Assembly (NCBI GenBank): GCA_946183365.1
Contig: CAMHAH010000001.1
Location: 124,001-188,000, forward strand
DNA from: an uncultured Clostridia bacterium
GTDB lineage: Bacteria > Bacillota > Clostridia > Oscillospirales > Acutalibacteraceae
DNA: 64,000 nt
Reading direction: 5' to 3'
Shown here: positions 1 to 7,596 of the stretch, one piece after another
Layout: each line of letters opens with the position of its first letter
Numbering within the stretch: the first letter of the stretch is position 1
Program-made: the position numbers and the translations under genes
Notes under the pieces: model-generated
What the model was told of the DNA's origin: nothing
What the model saw: the letters and a program-made list of their open reading frames with translations, nothing else
Databases searched by the model: none

Positions 1-1663
1 CGGAGATATAGAAGCCACCCTCAGCAACAGGCTCAGTGCCGGGCTCAGTGGCAGGAGTAGTTGCGGGCTCAGTAGCGGGCTCTTCTGCAGCTACATAGAT
101 GCAACCATTGAACCAGTCCTCACCGCCGTCATAGTTGGGACGGAAGTAAATGTCATAGGTTCCTGCGTCATTGATTACACAGTTGTTATCCATACCGTCG
201 GGATACCAAACAGGCTCAAAGTCCTCGATGCTTGAGTTGTAGCCTACAACCTTGAATCCCTGCTCAGCAGTGAAAGTAACTCCGCTGATCATATACTCGT
301 CAGCCTCAGCAGCCGCGTTCTTTGTCAGAGCGTAATCGGGATTGATACCCCAACCGGTCATGTCGCCTACGAGATAGTAGGTGATGCCGCCGACGATGGG
401 AGCGTCTGTAGCAGCCTCTGTGGGAGCTGTTGTCTCGGGAGCTGTTGTGGGAGCTACTGTGGGAGCCTGAGTTTCGTCAGATGCCCACTGAACCAGATAT
501 TTGCCTTCATTATCTTTCTCATTCAGAACTGAAAGAGTATCGCCGTCCTTGACCTTTGTATCTACGGTCTGAGCGAGAACGTCATCCCAGCTTGCGTTGA
601 GATTGACCTCATTGAAGTTTGCGAACAGAACGTTATCCTTTACTGAAACATAGCCAAACTTCTCAACGGTTTTCCACTCGCCTTCTTCGCCGTCGTTCCA
701 TGTCCAAGCCATCCAAGCGCTGCCGGGTGCTTCAACACCAGTGAAGCGCGCATATATGCTCTTGCTGACAACGGGTGCTGTTGTAGGATCTGTGGTCTCG
801 GGAGCTGTTGTGGGAGCTACTGTGGGAGCCTCGGTTGCAGGCTCAACGGTCATTTCAAACGACTCGACCTTAAATTTGTTGTCTTCTTTCTCGTCTGTAG
901 CATACCAGCCCGTGCCGTCGGCTATGCCCTCGGTGATGTCAACGGTCTGATTGCCGTTGGAGTTAAAGATGATGCCGACAACATCTGCGGGGATAGAAGC
1001 CGAGTAAACTGTCTGACCGAAGTCGTTCTCTTCCTCAAATACAGTCATAGCTGTGCCGGGCCAATCATCGCCGTCATTCCAGTAATAAATATTCACGCTG
1101 CCCCAATTCTGAGCATCTGTGAAATATACTGTGATCGTGTCGCCTGCAACGGGAGCGTCTGTAGCAACCTCAGTGGGAGCGGTTGTAGCAGGAGCTGTTG
1201 TAGGAGCTGTTGTCTCGGGCTCAGGAGTAACTTCAGTCTTTTCATATAAAGCCTTATCTCCGCTGTAATTGAAGATATAAACTTTGTCCTGATCTGTTCC
1301 GTCTTCGCCGAACCATCTGTCGCCGTTGTGAACCTTAAATCCTGTAGCGTCTGCGGGGATTGTAGCAGTAAACATATAGAAAGTCTGCTGCTGACCTTTC
1401 CAGCCTTCGAACTCGTCACTTAAGATCTTGTATTCAACCTTAGTGCCGTCACGGGTAAGAAGAGCGTCATTGGCTTCGTCGGCGCCACCCCAATAGTGAA
1501 CGTTGTAACCGTCTGTTCCAAGTTCATCTGTGAGGTAATTGATAACGCCTACAGAGATCGTTCTGGTACCTGTGGTCTCAGCAGCGCCTGCTGCGAGAGG
1601 CATAATGCTGATCATACCGAAGATCATGCATACTGCCAAAAGTACTGATAAAAATTTCTTCAT
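1..1663 (-). CDS. Secreted multi-modular starch-binding protein (partial, C-terminus outside window)
   Basis: The gene begins at an ATG at 1663 behind a strong GGAGG site and stays open to the window edge, so 554 N-terminal residues are visible. A signal peptide (about 1-27) is followed by four beta-rich modules separated by Thr/Pro/Ala linkers: about 34-142, 177-255, 302-395 and 428-524. The second has the CBM26 starch-binding pattern (YYWNDGDDWPGTAM, then IIFNSNGNQT). The fourth starts YYLVGDMTGW and resembles the X25-like modules of the dockerin proteins at 7595-9985 and 51075-52082. A further GGFYIS start at the edge suggests another such module. It probably binds starch at the cell surface. 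A C-terminal dockerin is plausible but cannot be seen, and no catalytic domain is visible. Confidence 0.8.
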   Translation of the reverse strand, partial: MKKFLSVLLAVCMIFGMISIMPLAAGAAETTGTRTISVGVINYLTDELGTDGYNVHYWGGADEANDALLTRDGTKVEYKILSDEFEGWKGQQQTFYMFTATIPADATGFKVHNGDRWFGEDGTDQDKVYIFNYSGDKALYEKTEVTPEPETTAPTTAPATTAPTEVATDAPVAGDTITVYFTDAQNWGSVNIYYWNDGDDWPGTAMTVFEEENDFGQTVYSASIPADVVGIIFNSNGNQTVDITEGIADGTGWYATDEKEDNKFKVESFEMTVEPATEAPTVAPTTAPETTDPTTAPVVSKSIYARFTGVEAPGSAWMAWTWNDGEEGEWKTVEKFGYVSVKDNVLFANFNEVNLNASWDDVLAQTVDTKVKDGDTLSVLNEKDNEGKYLVQWASDETQAPTVAPTTAPETTAPTEAATDAPIVGGITYYLVGDMTGWGINPDYALTKNAAAEADEYMISGVTFTAEQGFKVVGYNSSIEDFEPVWYPDGMDNNCVINDAGTYDIYFRPNYDGGEDWFNGCIYVAAEEPATEPATTPATEPGTEPVAEGGFYIS

Positions 1664-2014
1664 GTGTTAAATAATTCCTCCTTTTTTATTTTTCCGCGTT
1701 TCCGCCCACTTCGGTCACACGGATTTGATTTGAAAATAAATCTCGTATCGTATACTTTTGCGTGATATACGAAACCTACTTTACGTTTATATCTTACCAC
1801 AACACAATTAGCGAAGCAAGCCAATATTTTAGTTAGATTTTTGTGCAGTTTTCACATATGCTGTTTATGAACCCACATAATTTTACCTAAACCATCCAAG
1901 TATTTTCAGTTGTCATTCTAAATTCGGAGTGTGAGGATTTGCCCTTTTCTCTTTTCTTTTTGTTTTTGATATGATATAATGATATAAATCCATCAAACCT
2001 TACAGGAGGTTTAC
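1664..2014. promoter_or_regulatory. Divergent intergenic region with operator-like palindrome and protease promoter
   Basis: This AT-rich stretch separates the starch-binding gene (minus) from the dockerin protease (plus). I see no gene in it. An inverted repeat TCGTATA/TATACGA (1748-1754 and 1766-1772, 11-nt spacer) lies about 90 bp upstream of the minus-strand start and could be an operator. A TATAAT at 1975-1980 is a likely -10 for the protease gene, but its -35 is poor. The 10-mer TTTACCTAAA near 1882 recurs upstream of the other starch-binding gene near 40801. Confidence 0.4.
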
Positions 2015-3355
2015 ATGAACATCAAAAAACGCTTTATTGCGGCGATTTTAGCTCTCATTACAACCGTATCATTAGTTGTTGTTTCAAGTACCGCGGTCCA
2101 CGCCGAGCAGGAGAACTCCGAGTTTGAGTTTGAAGCGTTGAGCAGCTACCCCTTCGGACATATGAGCTGGGGCGTCAGCCATATGGGGCTCGATAAGCTC
2201 CAGAAAAAGCTCGAGCAAAGCGGCAGAGCTCTGCCCGAGGTACGTGTGGCTGTCATCGACTCCGGTATAAATACCTCAAACCCTTTCCTCAAGGGCAGAT
2301 ACACCGACGACGGCTACAACTTCATCTCAAATAACAACGATATCTCCGATGAAGAATACCACGGGACTACGGTCAGCGGTATCATAGCGGACGCGACCTC
2401 CAGTAATGTAAAGGTGCTGCCGATCAAGGTAAACGGGGCAAACGGCAAGGGAAATATGAAAAATGTCTCAAAGGGCATATTCTACGCGATCGAGCACGGC
2501 GCGGATGTTATCAACCTCAGCCTCAGTTCAGAGGATCCCAACCGATCGCTGACTATCCTTGACGAAGCTATAGAGGCGGCTGTCAGTCGCGGGATCGTTG
2601 TTGTAGCAGCCTCAGGCAACCAAAAGGGCGACATAATGTACCGCTATCCGGCAAACAAGTCAAACGTACTGACAATAACCTCAATAGATAAAAGCAACGT
2701 CATAAGCGAGAACGCTAATACAGGCGACGGAGTAGACTTTGCGCTGCCGGGAGTGATGATCTTAGCTCCTTATAAGCGCGCGATGTTCATCAGCACAGGC
2801 ACGTCTTTAGCCGCGCCTCACGCCGCGGCGGCAGCTGCACTGCTAAAGACATGGGACAAAAGCCTGACCCAAAACGAAATAAAAGATATCTTCATAAAAT
2901 ACTCGGTAGACTTAGGCGCGAAGGGCTATGATACCACCTACGGCTGGGGAATGATCGACCTGAGCGATTTTGATATCAACACTGAAGTAAGACCTACCCA
3001 ACCCGCTACAGAGCCTGTTACCGAAGCCCCGACCGAGCCTGTGACCCAAGCTCCCTCAGAACCGAGTACGGAAACTGTGACCGAGCCTGTTACCGAAGCC
3101 GCGACCGAGCCGCCTACTCAAACGCCTACCGAAATGACCAAGGTCCTGCTCGGCGACGCAGACGCTGACGGAGAGGTCTCTGCCATTGACGCGACCATAG
3201 TGCAGAGAAAGACCGTTTCGGTAAACGTACCCGTATTCGACGCTGCTGCCGCTGATGTAGACAGAGACGGAGAGATAACCATAGTGGACGCCACTTTCAT
3301 CCAGAGGTGGGTCATCGGCGTCAGCTGCCCCTACAGCATCGGTGAACCGATATAA
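2015..3355 (+). CDS. Secreted subtilisin-family (S8) serine protease with C-terminal dockerin
   Basis: This 446-residue protein starts at an ATG behind AGGAGG. It has a signal peptide (about 1-30), an S8 protease domain (about 45-318), a Thr/Pro/Glu linker (about 325-375) and a type I dockerin (377-436). The catalytic triad is readable as Asp82 (VAVIDSG), His116 (YHGTT) and Ser264 (GTSLAAP), with the oxyanion Asn at 202. Both dockerin calcium loops are present (DADADGE and DVDRDGE), each followed by a D-A-T..QR recognition helix. There is little room for an I9 propeptide, so maturation may be simple signal cleavage. The dockerin implies attachment to a cohesin-bearing scaffold at the cell surface. 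The role may be complex remodelling or protein degradation; the substrate is unknown. Confidence 0.92.
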   Translation: MNIKKRFIAAILALITTVSLVVVSSTAVHAEQENSEFEFEALSSYPFGHMSWGVSHMGLDKLQKKLEQSGRALPEVRVAVIDSGINTSNPFLKGRYTDDGYNFISNNNDISDEEYHGTTVSGIIADATSSNVKVLPIKVNGANGKGNMKNVSKGIFYAIEHGADVINLSLSSEDPNRSLTILDEAIEAAVSRGIVVVAASGNQKGDIMYRYPANKSNVLTITSIDKSNVISENANTGDGVDFALPGVMILAPYKRAMFISTGTSLAAPHAAAAAALLKTWDKSLTQNEIKDIFIKYSVDLGAKGYDTTYGWGMIDLSDFDINTEVRPTQPATEPVTEAPTEPVTQAPSEPSTETVTEPVTEAATEPPTQTPTEMTKVLLGDADADGEVSAIDATIVQRKTVSVNVPVFDAAAADVDRDGEITIVDATFIQRWVIGVSCPYSIGEPI

Positions 3356-3372
3356 AAACAAACACATATATC

Positions 3373-3400
3373 AAACCCGTCGACCACAATCGGCGGGTTT
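3373..3400 (+). terminator. Intrinsic terminator after dockerin protease
   Basis: A 10-bp stem (AAACCCGTCG with CGGCGGGTTT, one G-T pair) encloses an 8-nt loop. The stem ends in TTT followed by TGTATATT, 17 bp after the protease stop. Confidence 0.7.
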
Positions 3401-3452
3401 TGTATATTCCTGAGGTTCGTTTTGATCATATACAGAGTATATCAAACAAAGT

Positions 3453-3470
3453 TTGTTAAAAAAATAACAA
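3453..3470. promoter_or_regulatory. Rex-like redox operator upstream of adhE
   Basis: TTGTTAAAAAAATAACAA matches the Firmicutes Rex consensus TTGTTAA-N4-TTAACAA at 13 of 14 defined positions. Rex is the NADH/NAD-sensing repressor that commonly controls adhE. The site lies about 50 bp upstream of the predicted -35, farther than usual for a simple blocking operator, so either a second promoter exists or control acts at a distance. No rex gene is in the window. Confidence 0.55.
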
Positions 3471-3482
3471 TATTACCTTATA

Positions 3483-3513
3483 TATACCAAAAATCCATAC
3501 TTTCTTTGGTATA
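3483..3513. repeat. 9-bp inverted repeat upstream of the adhE promoter
   Basis: TATACCAAA (3483-3491) and TTTGGTATA (3505-3513) form a perfect inverted repeat with a 13-nt spacer. It lies just upstream of the predicted -35. It could be an operator half-site pair; the binding protein is unknown. Confidence 0.4.
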
Positions 3514-3521
3514 AATGCAAA

Positions 3522-3550
3522 TTGAATATGCAGTTTGCGTATGATATACT
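3522..3550 (+). promoter_or_regulatory. Predicted sigma-A promoter of adhE
   Basis: TTGAAT, a 17-bp spacer and TATACT, about 110 bp upstream of the start codon. The 5' untranslated region contains ATCGTT/AACGAT complementary segments just before the AAGGAGGAG ribosome-binding site. Confidence 0.5.
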
Positions 3551-3659
3551 TATACACAAGGTTGATAAAGATTATTCCGATCTTTTTGCAGCTTAATTCC
3601 ATCGTTATATGTCGAGCTGTCAGCGCTCGCGAAAACGATCGGTATAAGGAGGAGAATAA

Positions 3660-6284
3660 ATGGATAAAGAAAAATATCTGGTCGACAGCGTTGAGGCTCT
3701 TGAAAAGAAACTCAGCGAAGTCAGAAAAGCCCAGCAGATCTTTGGCGAATATACACAGGCTCAGGTCGACGCTATCTTCAAGGCGGCGTCACTCGCGGCA
3801 AACAAAGCGCGCCTGTCACTCGCTAAGCTTGCTGTTGAAGAAACAGGCATGGGTGTAGTCGAGGATAAGGTCATCAAAAACAACTATGCTTCGGAATATA
3901 TATACAACGCCTATAAGGACACGGTCACCTGCGGAGTTGTCGAAGAGGACGCAGCCGCTGGCATAGTGCGCATAGCCGAGCCTATCGGCGTGGTAGCAGC
4001 TGTAATCCCAACTACTAACCCGACCTCTACAGCTATCTTTAAGTGCCTTATCTCGCTTAAAACGCGCAACGGTATCATTATCTCTCCCCATCCGAGAGCC
4101 AAGAAGAGCACTATCGAAGCCGCAAAGATCGTTCTTGACGCGGCTGTAAAGGCAGGCGCTCCGGAGGATATCATCGCGTGGATAGACGTTCCCTCGCTGG
4201 ATATGACCAATACTCTTATGAAAGAAGCCGACATCATCCTCGCGACAGGCGGCCCCGGTATGGTCAAGGCAGCGTACAGCTCAGGCAAGCCGGCTCTCGG
4301 CGTAGGCGCGGGCAATACCCCCGCCGTGATAGACGAGAGCGCCGATATAGTATTGGCGGTCAACTCCGTGATCCACTCAAAGACCTTTGACAACGGTATG
4401 ATCTGCGCTTCCGAACAGAGCGTTCATGTACCTTCATCCATATATGAAAAGGTCAAGCAGGAGTTCCTGTACAGAGGCTGTTATTTCTTAAAGCCCGACG
4501 AGCTGAACAAGGTTCGCAAAACCATAATCATCAACGGCTCATTGAACGCGAAGATAGTCGGTCAGAGTGCTTACAAGATAGCTAAGCTCAGCGGCGTAGA
4601 TGTGCCCGAGAGCGCTAAGATCCTTATCGGCGAGGTATCGAGCGTAGACCTGAGCGAGGAATTCGCCCACGAGAAGCTCTCTCCCGTTCTCGCCATGTAC
4701 AAGTACGATACTATAGAAGAGGCGTTCAACAACGCCGAGCAGCTTATCGCGGACGGCGGCTACGGTCACACAGCCTCTATCTATATCAACGAGCTCACAC
4801 GCAAAGATGTTCTCGACGAGTTCATGGAGCGCATGAAGACCTGCCGTATCGTAGTCAATACACCCTCCTCACACGGCGGTATCGGAGATATATATAACTT
4901 CCGTCTCACTCCCTCTCTCACTTTGGGCTGCGGCTCATGGGGCGGCAACTCTATCTATGAGAATGTAGGAGTAAAACATCTGCTGAACATCAAAACCGTT
5001 GCTAAGAGGAGGAACAATATGCTTTGGTTCAGAGCACCCGAGAAGATCTATGTAAAGCAAGGCTGTCTGAGCGTAGCTCTTACAGAGCTCGGACAGGTAT
5101 TGAATAAGAAGAAAGCGTTCATCGTGACCGACAGCTTCCTGTACTCTAACGGCTACACAGCGCCTATTGAGAAGAAGCTCGACGAGATGGGTATAATGCA
5201 CACCACCTTCAGCGAGGTAGCTCCCGACCCCACTCTCGCGTGCGCAAAGATGGGCGCCGAGCTGATGAAGAGTTTCAAGCCGGATGTCATCATCGCTGTC
5301 GGCGGCGGCTCGCCTATGGACGCGGCTAAGATAATGTGGGTACTGTATGAGCACCCGGACGTAGACTTTGAGGATATGGCTATGCGCTTCATGGATATCC
5401 GCAAGCGCGTATATACCTTCCCGCATATGGGCGACAAGGCGTATTTCATAGCTATCCCCACCTCGGCGGGCACAGGCAGCGAGGTAACTCCTTTCGCGGT
5501 CATCACAGACGAGCAGAGCGGTATCAAATATCCTCTCGCAGACTATGAGCTGCTGCCCGATATGGCTATCGTGGACGCTGACATGATGATGAACGCGCCC
5601 AAGGGTCTGACATCGGCTTCGGGTATCGACGCCGTATCTCACGCTCTCGAGGCATACGCTTCCATCATGGCTACCGACTATACCGACGGCTTAGCTATCC
5701 AAGCGCTCAAGGTATTGTTCGAGTATCTGCCCAAGGCGTATGAGAGCGCTGTCACGGGTGTGCCCGATAAAGAAGCGAGAGAGAAGATGGCTAACGCCGC
5801 TACAATGGCGGGTATGGCATTCGCGAACGCCTTCCTCGGAGTTATGCACAGCATGGCTCATAAGCTTGGAGCCTTCCACCATATCCCCCACGGAGTAGCG
5901 AACGCGCTGATGATGAACGAAGTACTGATGTTCAACGCTAAGGAAGCTCCCACAAAGATGGGCACCTTCCCGCAGTATGACCACCCCCATACCCTGCGCC
6001 GCTACGCTGAGGTAGCCGAGGCTTTGGGTATAGACGGAGCCGACGACAGCGAGAAGCTCTCAAACCTGCTTGACAGGATCACCGCTCTTAAAGAGGAGAT
6101 TGGCATCATGCCTACCATCCGCGATTATGTGCCTGATGAAGAAGCCTTCCTCAGCACACTCGATGAGATGAGCGAGCAGGCGTTCGACGATCAGTGCACC
6201 GGAGCTAATCCGCGCTACCCGCTGATAAGCGAGATCAAGCAGATGTATCTTAACGCCTACTACGGCGAGCATAAAGATGTATAA
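3660..6284 (+). CDS. adhE: Bifunctional acetaldehyde-CoA/alcohol dehydrogenase AdhE
   Basis: The 874 residues are full length for AdhE, which reduces acetyl-CoA to acetaldehyde and then ethanol while oxidising two NADH. The N-terminal aldehyde dehydrogenase half carries the catalytic Cys249 in NGMICASEQS (E. coli Cys246). The C-terminal iron alcohol dehydrogenase half shows GGGSPMDAAK, the TSAGTGSEVTPF motif, and the metal-binding histidines in GIDAVSHALEAY and MHSMAHKLGAFHHIPHG. An AAGGAGGAG site fixes the start. The upstream Rex-like site at 3453-3470 suggests redox control, as is usual for this gene. It probably disposes of reducing equivalents from sugar fermentation. Confidence 0.97.
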   Translation: MDKEKYLVDSVEALEKKLSEVRKAQQIFGEYTQAQVDAIFKAASLAANKARLSLAKLAVEETGMGVVEDKVIKNNYASEYIYNAYKDTVTCGVVEEDAAAGIVRIAEPIGVVAAVIPTTNPTSTAIFKCLISLKTRNGIIISPHPRAKKSTIEAAKIVLDAAVKAGAPEDIIAWIDVPSLDMTNTLMKEADIILATGGPGMVKAAYSSGKPALGVGAGNTPAVIDESADIVLAVNSVIHSKTFDNGMICASEQSVHVPSSIYEKVKQEFLYRGCYFLKPDELNKVRKTIIINGSLNAKIVGQSAYKIAKLSGVDVPESAKILIGEVSSVDLSEEFAHEKLSPVLAMYKYDTIEEAFNNAEQLIADGGYGHTASIYINELTRKDVLDEFMERMKTCRIVVNTPSSHGGIGDIYNFRLTPSLTLGCGSWGGNSIYENVGVKHLLNIKTVAKRRNNMLWFRAPEKIYVKQGCLSVALTELGQVLNKKKAFIVTDSFLYSNGYTAPIEKKLDEMGIMHTTFSEVAPDPTLACAKMGAELMKSFKPDVIIAVGGGSPMDAAKIMWVLYEHPDVDFEDMAMRFMDIRKRVYTFPHMGDKAYFIAIPTSAGTGSEVTPFAVITDEQSGIKYPLADYELLPDMAIVDADMMMNAPKGLTSASGIDAVSHALEAYASIMATDYTDGLAIQALKVLFEYLPKAYESAVTGVPDKEAREKMANAATMAGMAFANAFLGVMHSMAHKLGAFHHIPHGVANALMMNEVLMFNAKEAPTKMGTFPQYDHPHTLRRYAEVAEALGIDGADDSEKLSNLLDRITALKEEIGIMPTIRDYVPDEEAFLSTLDEMSEQAFDDQCTGANPRYPLISEIKQMYLNAYYGEHKDV

Positions 6285-6295
6285 GGAGGCACACA

Positions 6296-7051
6296 ATGAG
6301 CGATACAAACTATGAGATTTTGGCACAGCGTTCCAAAAAGGTCATATACAAGGACGGCGACACCGTCTTAAAGGTTTTTGATAACGATTACAGCAAGGCT
6401 GATGTTTTGAATGAAGCTCTCAACCAGGCTCGTATAGAAGAAACGGGACTGAATGTACCGAGGCTCCTTGAAGTCAGCAAGATCGACGGCAAATGGGCTA
6501 TCCGCACAGAGTATATCCCCGGTAAGACCCTTGCTCAGCTTATGGAAGAGAACCCCGATAAGCTCGACGAGTATCTCGATCTCTTCGTAAATATCCAGAA
6601 GGAGATATTCAGCAAAGAGGCTCCCATGCTTAACAAGATCAAGGATAAGTTCAACCGCAAGATATCCGCGAGCCGCTTTGACGCTACCACCCGCTATGAG
6701 CTTCACACACGCCTTGACAGCATGAAAAACCACAAGAAGATATGCCACGGCGATTTCACACCCTCAAATATCATTATCACACCCGGTGAGAGCTATTATA
6801 TCCTCGACTGGTCGCACGTTACTCAGGGCAACGCCGCCGCTGACGCCGCGCGTACCTATATGCTGTTCTGCTTAAAGGGTATGGACGAGGTCGCCGAGAA
6901 GTATCTCGACCTGTTCTGTCAAAAGACCGATACCGCAAAGCAGTATGTGCAGCGCTGGATGCCGATCGTCGCCTGTACTCAGAGCGTAAAGGGCAAGGAA
7001 GAAGAGCAGGAATTCCTCGAGCGCTGGGTCAACGTAGTAGAATACGAATAA
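6296..7051 (+). CDS. Aminoglycoside phosphotransferase/choline kinase-fold protein
   Basis: This 251-residue protein has the kinase-like fold of the APH family. The catalytic loop reads HGDFTPSN and is followed by the metal-binding ILDWSH motif, matching the family patterns HxDxxxxN and xDW. The N-terminal half carries the small ATP-binding lobe. Its AAGGAGG site overlaps the adhE stop codon and the gap is only 11 bp, so it is probably co-transcribed with adhE. The substrate is unknown: the family includes antibiotic, choline, fructosamine and other small-molecule kinases, and nothing here argues for drug resistance. Confidence 0.8.
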   Translation: MSDTNYEILAQRSKKVIYKDGDTVLKVFDNDYSKADVLNEALNQARIEETGLNVPRLLEVSKIDGKWAIRTEYIPGKTLAQLMEENPDKLDEYLDLFVNIQKEIFSKEAPMLNKIKDKFNRKISASRFDATTRYELHTRLDSMKNHKKICHGDFTPSNIIITPGESYYILDWSHVTQGNAAADAARTYMLFCLKGMDEVAEKYLDLFCQKTDTAKQYVQRWMPIVACTQSVKGKEEEQEFLERWVNVVEYE

Positions 7052-7085
7052 GGCAGCGTGACGCTGCACCCGGTTCCGCCTTTTT
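7050..7085 (+). terminator. Weak terminator-like hairpin
   Basis: AAGGC and GCCTT enclose an inner GCAGCG/CGCTGC stem and are followed by TTTTT. It begins at the stop codon of the phosphotransferase-like gene. It could reduce read-through into the thioesterase gene. Confidence 0.35.
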
Positions 7086-7162
7086 CAGCCATCTGATTGA
7101 CTGACATTCCATCAACGGCGGGTCAAAATACTGTTCATTCGTTTTGGTAAAGGAGTATATCT

Positions 7163-7558
7163 ATGTCTGAATTAAAAATCGGCGTCATCGGTGAGAAATC
7201 CGTTGCGGTCACCATGGAGAATACCGCGATAGCTATGGGCAGCGGTACTCTGAGAGTTTTCGCCACTCCCTCTATGATAGCTTTGATAGAGGGCTGCTGC
7301 GCCGAGAGCGTTGAAGAAGCTCTGCCCGCAGGTATAACCTCAGTCGGCACGAAGGTCGACGTCGAACACCTTGCCGCTTCACCGATCGGCTCGAGCGTCC
7401 TGTGCAGGAGCAAGCTGGTCGAATATGACGGCAGACGGCTTGAATTTGAGGTAGAGGTTTTTGATAACGTCGGTCTTATCGGCAAGGGCAAGCACACACG
7501 CTTCACCGTAGACGCGCAGAAGTTTTTAGACAAAGCCTACGCGAAACTGAATAAATAA
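7163..7558 (+). CDS. Hotdog-fold thioesterase of the FlK (fluoroacetyl-CoA thioesterase-like) family
   Basis: At 131 residues it has the usual length of a single hotdog domain. Thr35, Glu43 and His69 match the spacing of the FlK catalytic triad Thr42-Glu50-His76 exactly (8 and 26 residues apart), in FATPSM, IEGCC and VEHLA contexts. The family hydrolyses small acyl-CoA thioesters; most gut homologues are uncharacterised and fluoroacetyl-CoA is unlikely to be the substrate. The start follows AAAGGAG. The gene lies 111 bp after the phosphotransferase-like gene and may belong to the adhE transcription unit. Hydrolysis of acetyl- or acyl-CoA is a guess from that context. Confidence 0.82.
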   Translation: MSELKIGVIGEKSVAVTMENTAIAMGSGTLRVFATPSMIALIEGCCAESVEEALPAGITSVGTKVDVEHLAASPIGSSVLCRSKLVEYDGRRLEFEVEVFDNVGLIGKGKHTRFTVDAQKFLDKAYAKLNK

Positions 7559-7563
7559 AGCTA

Positions 7564-7596
7564 CTGGGCGGTTCATCACGAACCGCCCAGTTTTTT
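7564..7596. terminator. Bidirectional intrinsic terminator between convergent genes
   Basis: A perfect 11-bp stem CTGGGCGGTTC/GAACCGCCCAG with a 5-nt loop is followed by TTTTTT on the plus strand. On the minus strand it leads into a weaker T-rich stretch. It separates the thioesterase from the convergent dockerin gene, whose stop codon overlaps the T-run. Confidence 0.85.

Noticed and set aside
3535..3858. 107-codon frame starting before adhE
   Set aside because: Overlaps adhE in another frame; adhE has the ribosome-binding site and a conserved start.
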